DNA of 59,188 nt from Hydrogenophilales bacterium 16-64-46 (GCA_002281775.1 NCGY01000012.1:1-59188); one strand, 5' to 3'; shown: positions 17,096 to 26,136, counted from the first letter of the stretch. Numbers and translations: made by a program. The notes: generated by a model not told the origin, from the sequence alone.

Positions 17096-18543
17096 GTGGA
17101 TTCCTTGCGGGCCGGGTCGGCGGCGTCCGGCGGCGACCAGCCGCCGCCCAGCGCCTTGTACAAACGGATGAGCGCCAGCACCCCGTCGGCACGGGTGCGG
17201 GCGAGGCTGTCCTCGACGGACAGCCGGGTGCGTTCGGTGTCGAGCACCGACTGGAAATCGATCAGCCCCGCGCCGTAGCGCTGGCGTGCGAGCTCGGCGG
17301 CGCGGCGGGCGGCGTCGGCGGCACCGGCCAGCGCCTGCTCGCGTTCACGGCTGCGCACCAGTCCGACCAGCGCGTTCTCGGCCTCCCTGAGGGCGGTGAG
17401 CACGGTCTGTTCGTAGCTGACCTGGGCGCGTTCGCGCACTGCGTCCTGCGCCTCGGCCTGGGCACGCAGCCGGCCGGCGTCGAACAGCGGCGCGGTCAGC
17501 CCGCCCAGCAGCGAGGCGGTGGCGGCCCCGCCATTGCCCAGCGCGCCGATCCGCAAAGCTTCCAAGCCGAGCGAGCCGGATAAGCGGAAGGATGGGTAGC
17601 GTGCCGCCTCGGCCGCTTCCGTACGGGCGATTTCCGCAGCCAGCGCGCGCTCGGCGGCGCGCACGTCGGGTCGCTGGCGCAGCGCATCGGCAGGAATGCC
17701 GACCGCCAGCCGTGCGGGGACCACCGGCAGCGCGGCGTATCCGGCGAGTCGTGCGTGCAGGGTGCCCGGCGGGTGGCCAAGCAGGTCGTCGAGGCCGTGC
17801 TCGGCTTCGGCGAGGTTGGTTTCCAGGACGGGCAACTGTGCCCGGGTCTGCTCACGGTTGCTGCGCGCCTGCTCGACTTCCTGACTGCTGGCAAGGCCGG
17901 CCTCGGCGCGCCATTCGGTGAGTTGCAGGGTTTCCGACTGTGCATCGAGGTTGGCGCGTGCGATCGTGAGCCGCAGTTGTGCGGCGCGCACCTCGACATA
18001 GTTCTGCGCGATTTCGGCGGCCAGGCTGACCTGCGCACCGTCGAAGTTGGCGCGGGCAACGTCGATGTCGGCATCGGCCGCGTCGACGCCCCGGCGGGTG
18101 CGTCCGAACAGATCGACCTCCCAGGCCGAGTCCAGGCCCGCGCTGAAAAAATTGCGCGGCGCGCCGCTGCCAGTTTCCTCGCTCGAGCGGCTGCGGCTGG
18201 CTTGCGCCGACGCCGTCAGATCGGGGAACTGGTCGGCGGCCGTGACCGTGCGCCGGGCGCGGGCTTCGCTCACCCTTGCCCGGGCGCTGCGCAAATCGGG
18301 ACTGGCAAGCCTGCCCTCTTCGATCAGCGCGGTCAGCAGTGGATCGCCCAGCCGCTGCCACCACTGCGCGATGTCCCCCGCCGGTTCGGCCAACACGGCC
18401 GGCTGCGCGACCGGATCGATGCGATTCCAGCTCGCCGGGGTCGCCGGGGCGTGCGCCGTCTGCGCCGGCATGAGGGGGGCGCAGCCGGTAAGCCCCAGAC
18501 AGGCGGCCGCGAACAGGAGGCGGCGGAAACGGGTTTTATTCAT
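17092..18543 (-). CDS. NodT-family outer-membrane efflux lipoprotein
   Basis: TolC-like channel subunit and first gene of the efflux operon. The start at 18543 gives a lipoprotein signal (MNKTRFRRLLFAAACLGLTG, lipobox LTGC). The mature protein contains two TolC/OEP repeats, each with the characteristic long helices (ARARVSEARARRTVTAADQF and AERALAAEIARTEAAEAARY) and the RYGAGLIDFQSVLDTER motif. 483 residues. It overlaps the adaptor gene by four bases. Such channels most often serve RND or MacAB pumps; here the MacB-type genes follow. Confidence 0.87.
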   Translation of the reverse strand: MNKTRFRRLLFAAACLGLTGCAPLMPAQTAHAPATPASWNRIDPVAQPAVLAEPAGDIAQWWQRLGDPLLTALIEEGRLASPDLRSARARVSEARARRTVTAADQFPDLTASAQASRSRSSEETGSGAPRNFFSAGLDSAWEVDLFGRTRRGVDAADADIDVARANFDGAQVSLAAEIAQNYVEVRAAQLRLTIARANLDAQSETLQLTEWRAEAGLASSQEVEQARSNREQTRAQLPVLETNLAEAEHGLDDLLGHPPGTLHARLAGYAALPVVPARLAVGIPADALRQRPDVRAAERALAAEIARTEAAEAARYPSFRLSGSLGLEALRIGALGNGGAATASLLGGLTAPLFDAGRLRAQAEAQDAVRERAQVSYEQTVLTALREAENALVGLVRSREREQALAGAADAARRAAELARQRYGAGLIDFQSVLDTERTRLSVEDSLARTRADGVLALIRLYKALGGGWSPPDAADPARKEST

Positions 18544-18739
18544 GGCAGCGAGGCAGGGAGATTCCTTGGATTGTAACGGGGCGCGGTCGTGCCTCGCGGC
18601 AGCGCCGGAACAACCCGAAGCAGACCCGGTTCGCATCGGGCAAGTTCCGGCGTGCGACGCTTCGTCGCACGCACGCGGACTGCGCCTCCGGCCGCTTGAT
18701 ACTGGCATAATCAGAACGATTCCACCGCCCCCTTACGCC

Positions 18740-19612
18740 ATGCATCCCGACCCTGTTACTGCCGCCCTTCCCGACAGTTTTGCCCTGAGCGAAGGCGAGC
18801 GCATTGCGTTGCAACTGCGCGTCGCACAGCAACTGGGCCTGCCCGATACGCATTTTTTCGACCCTCTGCCCAGCGGAGACGCCGGGCCGGCGCTCGCGCT
18901 GATTCCCGCCGGGGCATTCGAATACGGGGCCGCAGCGGACGAGCCGGCGCCGGCACAGGAACGGCCGCGACGCGCCGCCGTGATCGAGCGGTCTTTCGCC
19001 CTCGGCGTGCATCCCGTCACCACCGAAGAATTCGAGGTCTACGCCCGCGCCACCGGCTGGTATCCGCGCGAGGAACTGGTCTGGCTGTCCGGTCGCAAGC
19101 CGGTGATCAATGTGCGCCAGACCGATGCGCGCGCCTACTGCGACTGGCTGTCGGTTGAGACCGGCCAGCGCTACCGCCTGCCCACCGAGCAGGAATGGGA
19201 ATACGCCTGCCGGGCGGGCGCAGCCACTGCGTTTCCGCACGGCGAACGTCTTGCTCCCGGGGACGCGCTGTATAACGCCAGCCAGGGTTTCGACGCCGCG
19301 AAGCCCAAGCGCCCGCGCCTGATGAGCCGCTGCTTCGTGCGCTGCGGTGCGCAGGAAGTCGGCCGCCTGAAACCCAATCGCTGGGGGCTTTACGACCTGA
19401 TGGGCAATGTCTGGGAATTCACCGCCAGCCCGTGGACGCGCGATCACGCCAGCCTCGCGGAACGGCCGGTCACCGGCAAGGTGCAAGCAGTGGTGACCAA
19501 GGGCGGGTCCTGGTTCGACGGCCCGGAAGACTGCCGTGCTGCCGCGCGGCGGCGGCGGCTGGAGAACGAACTGGACATCAATCTCGGCTTTCGCGTGTTA
19601 CGCGAAATTTGA
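18740..19612 (+). CDS. formylglycine-generating-enzyme-like (SUMF1/EgtB/PvdO fold) protein
   Basis: 290 residues with the sulfatase-modifying-factor fold: IPAGAFEYG, RSFALGVHPVTTEEF, YRLPTEQEWEYACRAG, NRWGLYDLMGNVWEF, KGGSWFDGPEDCRAAARRR, and the end GFRVLREI. The ATG at 18740 is used because the family domain starts about 55 residues later and earlier frame is non-conserved. The paired cysteines of copper-dependent FGE that normally follow GGSW are not seen (one Cys only), so classical sulfatase activation is doubtful. No sulfatase lies nearby. The last seven codons and stop lie inside a 27-bp tandem repeat. Confidence 0.75.
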   Translation: MHPDPVTAALPDSFALSEGERIALQLRVAQQLGLPDTHFFDPLPSGDAGPALALIPAGAFEYGAAADEPAPAQERPRRAAVIERSFALGVHPVTTEEFEVYARATGWYPREELVWLSGRKPVINVRQTDARAYCDWLSVETGQRYRLPTEQEWEYACRAGAATAFPHGERLAPGDALYNASQGFDAAKPKRPRLMSRCFVRCGAQEVGRLKPNRWGLYDLMGNVWEFTASPWTRDHASLAERPVTGKVQAVVTKGGSWFDGPEDCRAAARRRRLENELDINLGFRVLREI

Positions 19613-19712
19613 TGCGGCCGCGTGTTACGCGAAATTTGATGCGGCCGCGTGTTACGCGAACTTGACGCAGACTGGTGTTGCGCGAGGTTTGACGCAGCCA
19701 CGTGTTGCGGGA
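19594..19712. repeat. 27-bp tandem repeat at the 3' end of the FGE-like gene
   Basis: Units start at 19594, 19621, 19648, 19674 and 19701. The first two are identical over 27 bp (beginning CGTGTTACGCGAAATTTGAT), the third has lost one base and diverged, the fourth is more diverged, and the fifth is a partial copy. Unit 1 holds the final codons and the TGA of the FGE-like gene, so the repeat has re-copied the gene end downstream. No spacers are present, hence not CRISPR. Confidence 0.85.
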
Positions 19713-19801
19713 GTAGGCATCGCCAGGCCCCCCCGGCATCGCCGGAAATCTGAAGGCCGTCGCTGGGCGCTTGCAGGCGCACCCGCCCGATTCCCCGGCG
19801 G

Positions 19802-20770
19802 CTAGTGCGACAGTTCCGCTTCGGCCTGCACCAGCGCCTGCGCCAGACGCGTCCCGCTCTCCCAGGCGCGCTCTACACCCGCGCCGGCTATGCCGTCGCC
19901 GATCAGGGCCACGCGATTTTCCCGGTCACCGAGCCAGAAACCGTCATGCTGCCCGGTCGGCAAGGCCATTTTCCACAGGTGGGCGGCCTCGACTTCCACC
20001 GGCCAGGGCAACGCCAGCAGGCCCATCAGCGCGGACGCGCCGCGCGTCGAGGCTTCTTCCTTCGACACGTCGAGGTAGGTCTCGGCGAAGGCATGGGTGC
20101 TGTGCACGGCCCACACGCCTTCCCCGTCGGCCTGGCGCACCGCCAGGTTGAGCAGTTCGTCGTCAAACTGGATGACATCGGCAGGGGGCCCACCCTCCCA
20201 GCGCATGATGAAGGACCACACCGGGCGATAGCGGGTATCGTGCTGCAAACGCTCTTGCAGTCGCGGCAAGCCCTCCAGCAGGGGAATCGCCTGCGGCGTG
20301 GGCACGCTGCAGATCACGCAATCGTAATCGCCGTGAACCGCGCCCCCTTCGAGCTGGATTGTGCGCGGTGCCAGCCGTGCCACGCGCGATTCGGTATGCA
20401 GGCGCGCGGTGCCCATTAGATTGCGCACGAGCTGCGAAGGTTCGATCAGCGGGCGATAGTGGTTCTGCAGTTGCGCCTGGGTCCACGAGACAGTGGCGCG
20501 CCCTTTCATGATGTTGCCGCGCACGGCCTCCAGCCAGCCCATTCTGACCCAGTCGCGCAGCTGGCTGCGAAACGGATCGCGTTTGGCCGAGATGAAGGGC
20601 GAACCGAGCGAGGCCCAGCCCTCCTCCATGCGTCGGCTGGACAGACGTCCACCCGCGCCGCGGGCTTTCTCGAAGATGTCGACCTCCCAGCCTGCCGCCG
20701 CCAGTGCGCCGGCGCAGCTCGCGCCGGCAATGCCCGCGCCGACGATGCCGGCGCGCATTTTTGTTGCCAT
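19802..20770 (-). CDS. renalase-like FAD-dependent amine oxidase (COG3380 type)
   Basis: 322-residue flavoprotein. The FAD motif GIVGAGIAGASCAGALAAAG begins at residue 8, followed by the acidic FEKARGAGGRLSSRR, the conserved second FAD loop of the renalase group, and a C-terminal GDGIAGAGVERAWESG that contacts the flavin. The start is supported by a GGGAGA ribosome site. Bacterial relatives oxidise dihydronicotinamide isomers, so NAD(P)H repair is possible, but the family is broad. It precedes no obvious partner; the GNAT/UMF1 pair lies upstream on the same strand. Confidence 0.77.
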   Translation of the reverse strand: MATKMRAGIVGAGIAGASCAGALAAAGWEVDIFEKARGAGGRLSSRRMEEGWASLGSPFISAKRDPFRSQLRDWVRMGWLEAVRGNIMKGRATVSWTQAQLQNHYRPLIEPSQLVRNLMGTARLHTESRVARLAPRTIQLEGGAVHGDYDCVICSVPTPQAIPLLEGLPRLQERLQHDTRYRPVWSFIMRWEGGPPADVIQFDDELLNLAVRQADGEGVWAVHSTHAFAETYLDVSKEEASTRGASALMGLLALPWPVEVEAAHLWKMALPTGQHDGFWLGDRENRVALIGDGIAGAGVERAWESGTRLAQALVQAEAELSH

Positions 20771-20857
20771 ATGTGTCTCCCTAGTCTGGATCGAGCGTCG
20801 AGCGCCGTGCCCTCCGATGGGCTGTCCATGAATTCTTGTTATGACGGACGGACTCTA

Positions 20858-21337
20858 TCAGCTCTTTATTAAATACGGATAAGCTGACTGGGACTTAAGG
20901 GTCGAGTTCCCGGCAGGCAGGTTTTTGCGCATGGCCAGATGCGGGATGCCGGCCTCTTCGTAGACATCGCCGCAGGCGGTGAAACCGGCACGACGATAGA
21001 AATCCGCCGCGTGCAGTTGCGCCGACAATCGCACCTCGCGCAATCCCCGCGCCTGCGCACGAGCCAGTGCCGCGTCGAGCAGGGCGCGGCCGATTCCCCT
21101 GCCGCGCCAGGACGGCAGCACCGCCATCCGGCCGATGTGGCCGTCGGGCAGCAGGCGTGCGCAGCCCACGGGGCAACCATCTTCGAGCACCGCCAGCCAG
21201 TGGAGGGATACCGCGTCGTGTTCGTCCCATTCCAATTCTTCGGGCACGCCCTGCTCGTCGATGAACACGGCCCGGCGAACGCCAGCAAGCGCTGGGCCAT
21301 GGCGCGCCATGTCGGTTTCTATCACCTTGAATGTCAT
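20858..21337 (-). CDS. GNAT family N-acetyltransferase
   Basis: 159 residues of the GNAT fold, ElaA/YjcF-like: RRAVFIDEQGVPEELEWDEHD near the start, ARLLPDGHIGRMAVLPSWRGRGIGRAL (acetyl-CoA loop RGRGIG), and FYRRAGFTACGDVYEEAGIPHLAMRK at the end. The ATG at 21337 overlaps the stop of the transporter gene upstream (ATGA), which also fixes the start. Substrate unknown. Confidence 0.83.
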   Translation of the reverse strand: MTFKVIETDMARHGPALAGVRRAVFIDEQGVPEELEWDEHDAVSLHWLAVLEDGCPVGCARLLPDGHIGRMAVLPSWRGRGIGRALLDAALARAQARGLREVRLSAQLHAADFYRRAGFTACGDVYEEAGIPHLAMRKNLPAGNSTLKSQSAYPYLIKS

Positions 21338-22650
21338 TGCGCCCTGACTGCAAAACGGTGGGCCGCCCGTCGCCCCCGCACCGCATCGATGCCGACCAGC
21401 GCGATCAGTCCGAGGACAAAATACGCGCCGGTGATCAGGAGTGCCTGCCGGTGATCGTTGGCCGTGGCCCAGCTGGCGATGCCATAAGTCAGCGGTCCGA
21501 GAATGGCCGCAAGCTTCACCGCCAGCCCCCACAGGCCGAAAAACTCCGCCTGATGCTTCGGCGGTGCCAGCAAGCCCACCATCGCCCGCCCGGCCGACTG
21601 CGATGCCCCCATGGCAAGCCCTGCCAGGTTCGCCGCCACCCAGAACATGCGTTCGTCCGGCGCGGCCCAGGCCAGCCCCACCATAACGATCCAGACCAAC
21701 AGGATCAGGGCGATGGCGCGTACATGGCCGATGCGGTCCTGGAAGTGGCCGAAGAAGAACGCGCCCAGCGCAGCGGTCACATTGACGACCAGCACCAGCA
21801 TGATCGTCTGCTGGGTGGTGAAGCCGAAGGCCTGGTTAGCGTAGATCGCCGCCAGCGTAATCACCGCCTGGATGCCGGCCTGGTACAGCACGGTACAAAG
21901 CAGAAACTGCTTCAGGTCGGGTAGCTGCGCCAGATGGCCCAGGGTGTGGCGTACCTGCGCCCAGGCGTTGCGCTTCACAGTGGCCGGTTGTGGGCTGACG
22001 CGTTCGTGCAGCATCGTCAGTGCAGGCAGGGCGGCGAGCATGAACACGCCCGCTGTGATCAGCATCGTCACCGGCACGAATTCAGTCGCACCTTGCCCTT
22101 GCCCCTGTGCCCAGCCGATCCAGACAAGACTCGCCCCCAGCGAGACCAGCCCGCCGACATAGCCCAGTGACCACCCCCAGCCCGATACCCGACCCAGGGC
22201 ACGCGGCCGGGCGAGTTCGGGCAGAAACGCCGCGATCAGGTTTTCCCCCGTCCCGAAGAAAAAATTGGACAACACCAGTGCCACGACAGCGAGCACCACC
22301 GCGTTCGGCCCGGCAAAGAACAGCAGCGCGGTCAGGCCCACACAACCCAGCGTGGTCAACCACAGCAGTTTCTTCTTGCCCGTGTGCGCATCCGCCCAGG
22401 CTCCGACCAGGGGTGCGGTCAGCAAAATGGCGGCATACGACAGCGACAGTGCGAGCGTCCACGCGAACGTCGCCCATGGTGCGTCGCCCGCCACCACCGA
22501 GACGAAATAGGCGCTGAACACGGCCGTGATCACCACCGTGGTGTAGCCCGAATTGGCGAAGTCGAACATGGCCCAGGCCCACACCTCGCGCGGCCGTACG
22601 CCAGGCTGAAGCAGGCGCGATGCCGCGCTGGATGAGGCAGAAGGTGTCAT
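21334..22650 (-). CDS. UMF1-family MFS transporter (Atg22-like)
   Basis: Inner-membrane protein of about 438 residues with 11-12 hydrophobic segments. The opening WAWAMFDFANSGYTTVVITAVFS and the ADAHTGKKK loop are signatures of the UMF1/BtlA group related to yeast Atg22. The ATG at 22650 is preferred to a TTG 42 bases upstream. Substrate unknown. Translationally coupled to the acetyltransferase gene by a four-base overlap, so the two likely work or are regulated together. Confidence 0.8.
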   Translation of the reverse strand: MTPSASSSAASRLLQPGVRPREVWAWAMFDFANSGYTTVVITAVFSAYFVSVVAGDAPWATFAWTLALSLSYAAILLTAPLVGAWADAHTGKKKLLWLTTLGCVGLTALLFFAGPNAVVLAVVALVLSNFFFGTGENLIAAFLPELARPRALGRVSGWGWSLGYVGGLVSLGASLVWIGWAQGQGQGATEFVPVTMLITAGVFMLAALPALTMLHERVSPQPATVKRNAWAQVRHTLGHLAQLPDLKQFLLCTVLYQAGIQAVITLAAIYANQAFGFTTQQTIMLVLVVNVTAALGAFFFGHFQDRIGHVRAIALILLVWIVMVGLAWAAPDERMFWVAANLAGLAMGASQSAGRAMVGLLAPPKHQAEFFGLWGLAVKLAAILGPLTYGIASWATANDHRQALLITGAYFVLGLIALVGIDAVRGRRAAHRFAVRAQ

Positions 22651-22698
22651 GTCGACTGGTTTCCGGACAGGTTGTGGGCGGTTTTCAGGCAATCGGTC

Positions 22699-23403
22699 TC
22701 AGAGCACCCGATTCACTTCGTACACCGCCTCGATTGCGCGCCCTGTCCAGTGGTATTCCAGATAGGCCGCGTGCTGGCAGTTTTTGACGATGGCCGTGCG
22801 CAGGGCAGCCAGACAAGTACCCCCGGCATGGCGCACCGACGGGTAGACGATACCCTGTGCGCCGGCTGCCCGGAGTGCGCGTCCCAGGGACTGGGTGTAA
22901 CGGTAGTCGTCGGGCGCAAGAATGCGGGGGTCGGCTTCGGCGAGCGTCCGCAGATCGACCGCCTGTCCTCTGGCCTCGACACTATATAGCCGCATCTGCA
23001 GACGAATGGGGTCTTCCTGTGTCGCTTGCATGAAAAGCGTCGAATGATGGCGCGTCTCGGCAATGGCGGTTTCGCGCATGCGGGCGCAATAAAACACCCC
23101 GTAACTGCCGTCGCTGTAACGGCTGCCCAGCGGGTTGGGATGGGTGAACGCGGCCATGATGCAGGTGCTGCCCGGCCCGAACAGCCGTTCCTCTACCGGC
23201 ACCAGACTGATGTTGCCGATCTCGTCACGGATCCGGTCGTTGGTCAGGGCTTCGAGTGCGTAGAGGGCGTCAAAGTCTTCCGCGCGCGCCACTCGCTCGA
23301 ACAGGCCTACGGCGGGATAACGGCTGGGGATGACGCGGAAGGCCGGGTTCCAGCCGATCCGGGTTTCGGGGGTGTCCAAGACCGGCGACTCAGGCCCAGC
23401 CAC
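22699..23403 (-). CDS. RES-domain toxin of a RES-Xre toxin-antitoxin pair
   Basis: RES toxins degrade NAD+ in the cytoplasm. The namesake residues are visible: Arg in GSRYSDGSYGVFYCA, Glu in TAIAETRHH, and Ser in YPSVRHAGGTCLA. A GTG at 23403 overlaps the antitoxin gene by 14 bases and gives about 234 residues; a TTG at 23379 is an alternative start. The position directly downstream of the antitoxin, with overlap, is the standard order of these modules. Confidence 0.8.
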   Translation of the reverse strand: MAGPESPVLDTPETRIGWNPAFRVIPSRYPAVGLFERVARAEDFDALYALEALTNDRIRDEIGNISLVPVEERLFGPGSTCIMAAFTHPNPLGSRYSDGSYGVFYCARMRETAIAETRHHSTLFMQATQEDPIRLQMRLYSVEARGQAVDLRTLAEADPRILAPDDYRYTQSLGRALRAAGAQGIVYPSVRHAGGTCLAALRTAIVKNCQHAAYLEYHWTGRAIEAVYEVNRVL

Positions 23404-23818
23404 CGCGCTGGGCGTCGAGGTACTGCCGCACCGCCAGCAGGTCGGCCACATTGCCGGCCAGCATGCGTTCCAAAGCGCTCCTGCCGCCAAACAGCGCAGC
23501 GCTATTGGGTTTGTTCACCCAGGCATCGGCAGCGGCCGCGTCGGGCAGCAGGATTTGCAACGCCTTGTAGATACCCAGCACATAGGACAGCCGTTCCAGC
23601 GTATCGCGCTTGAGGTCGGCGCGCTCGGGTGTGGCTTTCCACTTGAAAAACGTCGACCGACCGGGCGCGCCCAGCAACACCATCTGCGCGTCGGTGTTGA
23701 GCCCCCAGTCGCGCGCGATATTGAAGAACGCACGCAGCCCGGCTGCGGCCATGTCGCGGGAACTGGCTTGCGGCGCGTAGCGCGGCCGGGACTCGGCGAC
23801 GTGTTCGGCTGGGGGCAT
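23390..23818 (-). CDS. Xre/MbcA/ParS-type antitoxin (DUF2384)
   Basis: 142 residues. An N-terminal Xre-like helical region (about 30-80) is followed by the DUF2384 toxin-binding segment WVNKPNSAALFGGRSALERMLAGNVADLLAVRQYLDAQRGG. Start ATG at 23818 is fixed by an AGGAG ribosome site seven bases upstream. Antitoxins of this class bind and neutralise the RES toxin and repress their own promoter; an 18-bp inverted repeat 42 bases upstream is the probable operator. Confidence 0.83.
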   Translation of the reverse strand: MPPAEHVAESRPRYAPQASSRDMAAAGLRAFFNIARDWGLNTDAQMVLLGAPGRSTFFKWKATPERADLKRDTLERLSYVLGIYKALQILLPDAAAADAWVNKPNSAALFGGRSALERMLAGNVADLLAVRQYLDAQRGGWA

Positions 23819-23859
23819 CACGATACTCCTGAGTTTTCTTACGACCACTTATCGCAGAA

Positions 23860-23877
23860 TAGTCTACAAATAGACTA
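23860..23877. promoter_or_regulatory. inverted-repeat operator of the RES-Xre module
   Basis: TAGTCTA-CAAA-TAGACTA, perfect seven-base arms around a four-base spacer, 42 bases before the antitoxin start and between it and the Atm1-like gene. AT-rich unlike its surroundings. Autorepression by the antitoxin-toxin complex is the expected role. Confidence 0.65.
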
Positions 23878-23903
23878 CATGCAAGCTTCGCCCGGAGCGT
23901 GCC

Positions 23904-25706
23904 CTACTGCGATTCGCTTCCTTCGGATCGCTGCTGCTGGAGCGCCCACATGTGGGCATACACCCCGTTTTGTGCAAGCAGGTCGGCGTGCCGGCCACGC
24001 TCGACGATGCGGCCGGCGTCCATCACCAGGATTTCATCCGCCTCGATAATGGTCGACAGGCGGTGCGCGATGATGAGGCTGGTGCGGGTTTTCGCCATTT
24101 CCATGAGCTCGGCCTGGATGGCCTTCTCGGTGCGGGTGTCGAGCGCCGAAGTCGCCTCGTCGAGGATGAGGATGGCCGGGTTCTTCAGCAGCGTGCGGGC
24201 GATGGCGACGCGCTGTTTTTCCCCGCCGGAGAGTTTCAGGCCGCGCTCGCCCACCACCGTCTCCCAGCCCTGTGGCAGGCGCTCGATGAAATCGAGGATG
24301 TGCGCCGCGCGCGCGGCGGCGACGATTTCCTCACGGTCCGCATCGGGGCGGCCATAGGCAATGTTGTGATAGATGCTGTCGTTGAACAGCACCGTGTCCT
24401 GCGGCACCACGCCGATAGCCTGGCGCAGCGAGTCCTGGGTGACATGCCGGATGTCCTGTCCGTCGATGCGGATGCCGCCCTGCTGCACGTCATAGAAACG
24501 GAACAGCAACCGGGCGAGCGTGGATTTGCCGGAACCCGAGGCCCCGACGACGGCGACGGTGCGGCCCGCCGGAATCGCAAAACTGATGTCGTGCAGGATG
24601 GGCCGGTCCGGGTTGTAGGCAAAGGACACGTGATCGAAGGCGACCTCGCCGGCGAACACCTCCAGACGCCGCGCGTCAGCCCGGTCTTCCACTTCGCGCG
24701 GCCGGTTGAGCAGGGCGAACATGCGCTCGATATCGGTGGTGGACTGCTTGATCTCGCGATACATCACACCCAGAAAAGAGAGCGGCTGGAACATCTGCAA
24801 CAGGAAGGCATTGACCATCACCAGGTCGCCCAGCGTCAGCGTGCCCTCGACCACCCCGGCACCTGCGCGCCAGACCATCGCCGTCACCCCGAGCGCGATG
24901 ACGCCGGCCTGCGCGGCGTTGAGCAGACCGAGCGTGCGCTGCGACTTCAGCGCCATGTCTTCCCATTCGGCCAGGCTCTTGTCGTAGCGGGCGGCTTCAT
25001 ACCGCTCGTTGGCAAAGTATTTCACCGTCTCGTAATTGAGCAGGCTGTCGATGGCCTTGGTGTAGGCCTCGGAATCCAGCGTGTTGGCGCGGCGCACGAA
25101 CTGTGTGCGCCAGTCGGTAATGGTCATCGTCAGGCCGATGTAGGCAACCAGCGTCACCAGCGTGATCGCACCGAACACCCAGTCGAGCTTGACCACGAGC
25201 ACGGCCGCCACCATCAGGATTTCCAGCACCGTCGGCGTGATACGGAACAGCAGATAGCCGACCAGGCTCGACACCGCCTTGGCACCGCGCTCGATGTCGC
25301 GTGTGAGCCCGCCAGTCTGGCGTTCCAGATGGAAACGCAGCGACAGCGTGTGCAGATGCTCGAACACCGCCATGTTGATGCGCCGCATCGCCCGCTGGGT
25401 GACCTTGCCGAAGATCACATCCCGCAGATCGGCAAACGTGGTGCTGGCAAACCGCAAAAAACCGTAAGCCATGATGAGCGCGAGCGGCAGCACCAATTCA
25501 GGACGCGGCTTGTCGAGCGCATCGACGATGTCCTTGAGCACCAGCGGCACCGTCACCGAGGCGAGCTTGGCCCCCACCAGCAGGGCCAGCGCCAGCAGCA
25601 CGCGGCCACGGAACTCCCACAGATAAGGAAACAGCCTGCCCACGGAACGCAGGCTGGGATCGACGGCAGATGCCGGAACGGCAGAAGAATGGACGGCGCG
25701 GGACAT
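23904..25706 (-). CDS. Atm1/HmtA-type ABC exporter (membrane and ATPase domains fused)
   Basis: 600-residue half-transporter that works as a homodimer. Six membrane helices (about 40-330) include the family blocks RFHLERQTGGLTRDIERG and DSLLNYETVKYFANE typical of Atm1/HMT proteins. The ATPase part has Walker A GASGSGKST, signature LSGGEKQ, Walker B ILILDEATSALD, and the switch IAHRLST. The ATG at 25706 is chosen over an upstream extension lacking conservation. Relatives export glutathione-metal or glutathione-persulfide compounds and help thiol and heavy-metal homeostasis; substrate here is inferred. Confidence 0.87.
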   Translation of the reverse strand: MSRAVHSSAVPASAVDPSLRSVGRLFPYLWEFRGRVLLALALLVGAKLASVTVPLVLKDIVDALDKPRPELVLPLALIMAYGFLRFASTTFADLRDVIFGKVTQRAMRRINMAVFEHLHTLSLRFHLERQTGGLTRDIERGAKAVSSLVGYLLFRITPTVLEILMVAAVLVVKLDWVFGAITLVTLVAYIGLTMTITDWRTQFVRRANTLDSEAYTKAIDSLLNYETVKYFANERYEAARYDKSLAEWEDMALKSQRTLGLLNAAQAGVIALGVTAMVWRAGAGVVEGTLTLGDLVMVNAFLLQMFQPLSFLGVMYREIKQSTTDIERMFALLNRPREVEDRADARRLEVFAGEVAFDHVSFAYNPDRPILHDISFAIPAGRTVAVVGASGSGKSTLARLLFRFYDVQQGGIRIDGQDIRHVTQDSLRQAIGVVPQDTVLFNDSIYHNIAYGRPDADREEIVAAARAAHILDFIERLPQGWETVVGERGLKLSGGEKQRVAIARTLLKNPAILILDEATSALDTRTEKAIQAELMEMAKTRTSLIIAHRLSTIIEADEILVMDAGRIVERGRHADLLAQNGVYAHMWALQQQRSEGSESQ

Positions 25707-25777
25707 GGGCTCGGGTAGAATTGCGGCTTCGTTTCTCCGGGATTCTACGCTGGCGCGATGCGCCGGCTGTCGCACCC

Positions 25778-26125
25778 ATGACACTCTACGGCATTCCCAA
25801 CTGTACCACCGTCAAGAAAGCGCGCGCCTGGCTCGCCGAACACGGCCACGAAGTGGCCTTCCACGATTTCAAGAAACAGGGTGTGGACGCAGCTTGGCTG
25901 AAGCAGGTGGCGAAGCAGACCGGCTGGCAGGCGCTGCTCAATACGCGCGGCACGACCTGGCGCAAGCTCAGTGATGACGAGAAAGACGCGGCCGGCAACG
26001 AAGCTGGCGCGATCACCCTGATGCTGGCCCAGCCGAGTGTGATCAAACGCCCGGTGCTGGAACGCGACGGCCGTTACCACGTGGGCTTTGCCGAAACCGA
26101 CTACGCCGCCCTCTTCGATCTCTGA
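25778..26125 (+). CDS. ArsC/Spx-family reductase-like protein (YffB type)
   Basis: 115 residues with a thioredoxin fold. NCTTVKKARAWL carries the single N-terminal cysteine, and QPSVIKRPVLE is the conserved cis-proline region of the ArsC/Spx/YffB family. The ATG at 25778 gives the standard length. Despite the arsenate-reductase label, YffB proteins next to dapE are common in proteobacteria and probably act on glutathione-linked or unknown thiols. A DUF302 gene starts 11 bases after it. Confidence 0.83.
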   Translation: MTLYGIPNCTTVKKARAWLAEHGHEVAFHDFKKQGVDAAWLKQVAKQTGWQALLNTRGTTWRKLSDDEKDAAGNEAGAITLMLAQPSVIKRPVLERDGRYHVGFAETDYAALFDL

Positions 26126-26136
26126 GCCTCCCACCC

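Noticed and set aside
18556..18739. Extra small gene upstream of the FGE-like gene
   Set aside because: The frame is open but lacks a ribosome site and conserved sequence; it is the ordinary extension of a GC-rich frame, and only a weak CATAAT at 18706-18711 is present.
19594..19712. CRISPR array
   Set aside because: The 27-bp units are head to tail with no spacers and start inside a coding sequence.
25778..26125. Arsenic-resistance gene
   Set aside because: The ArsC-like protein has the single-cysteine YffB pattern and lies next to dapE, with no arsenite pump or ArsR gene present.
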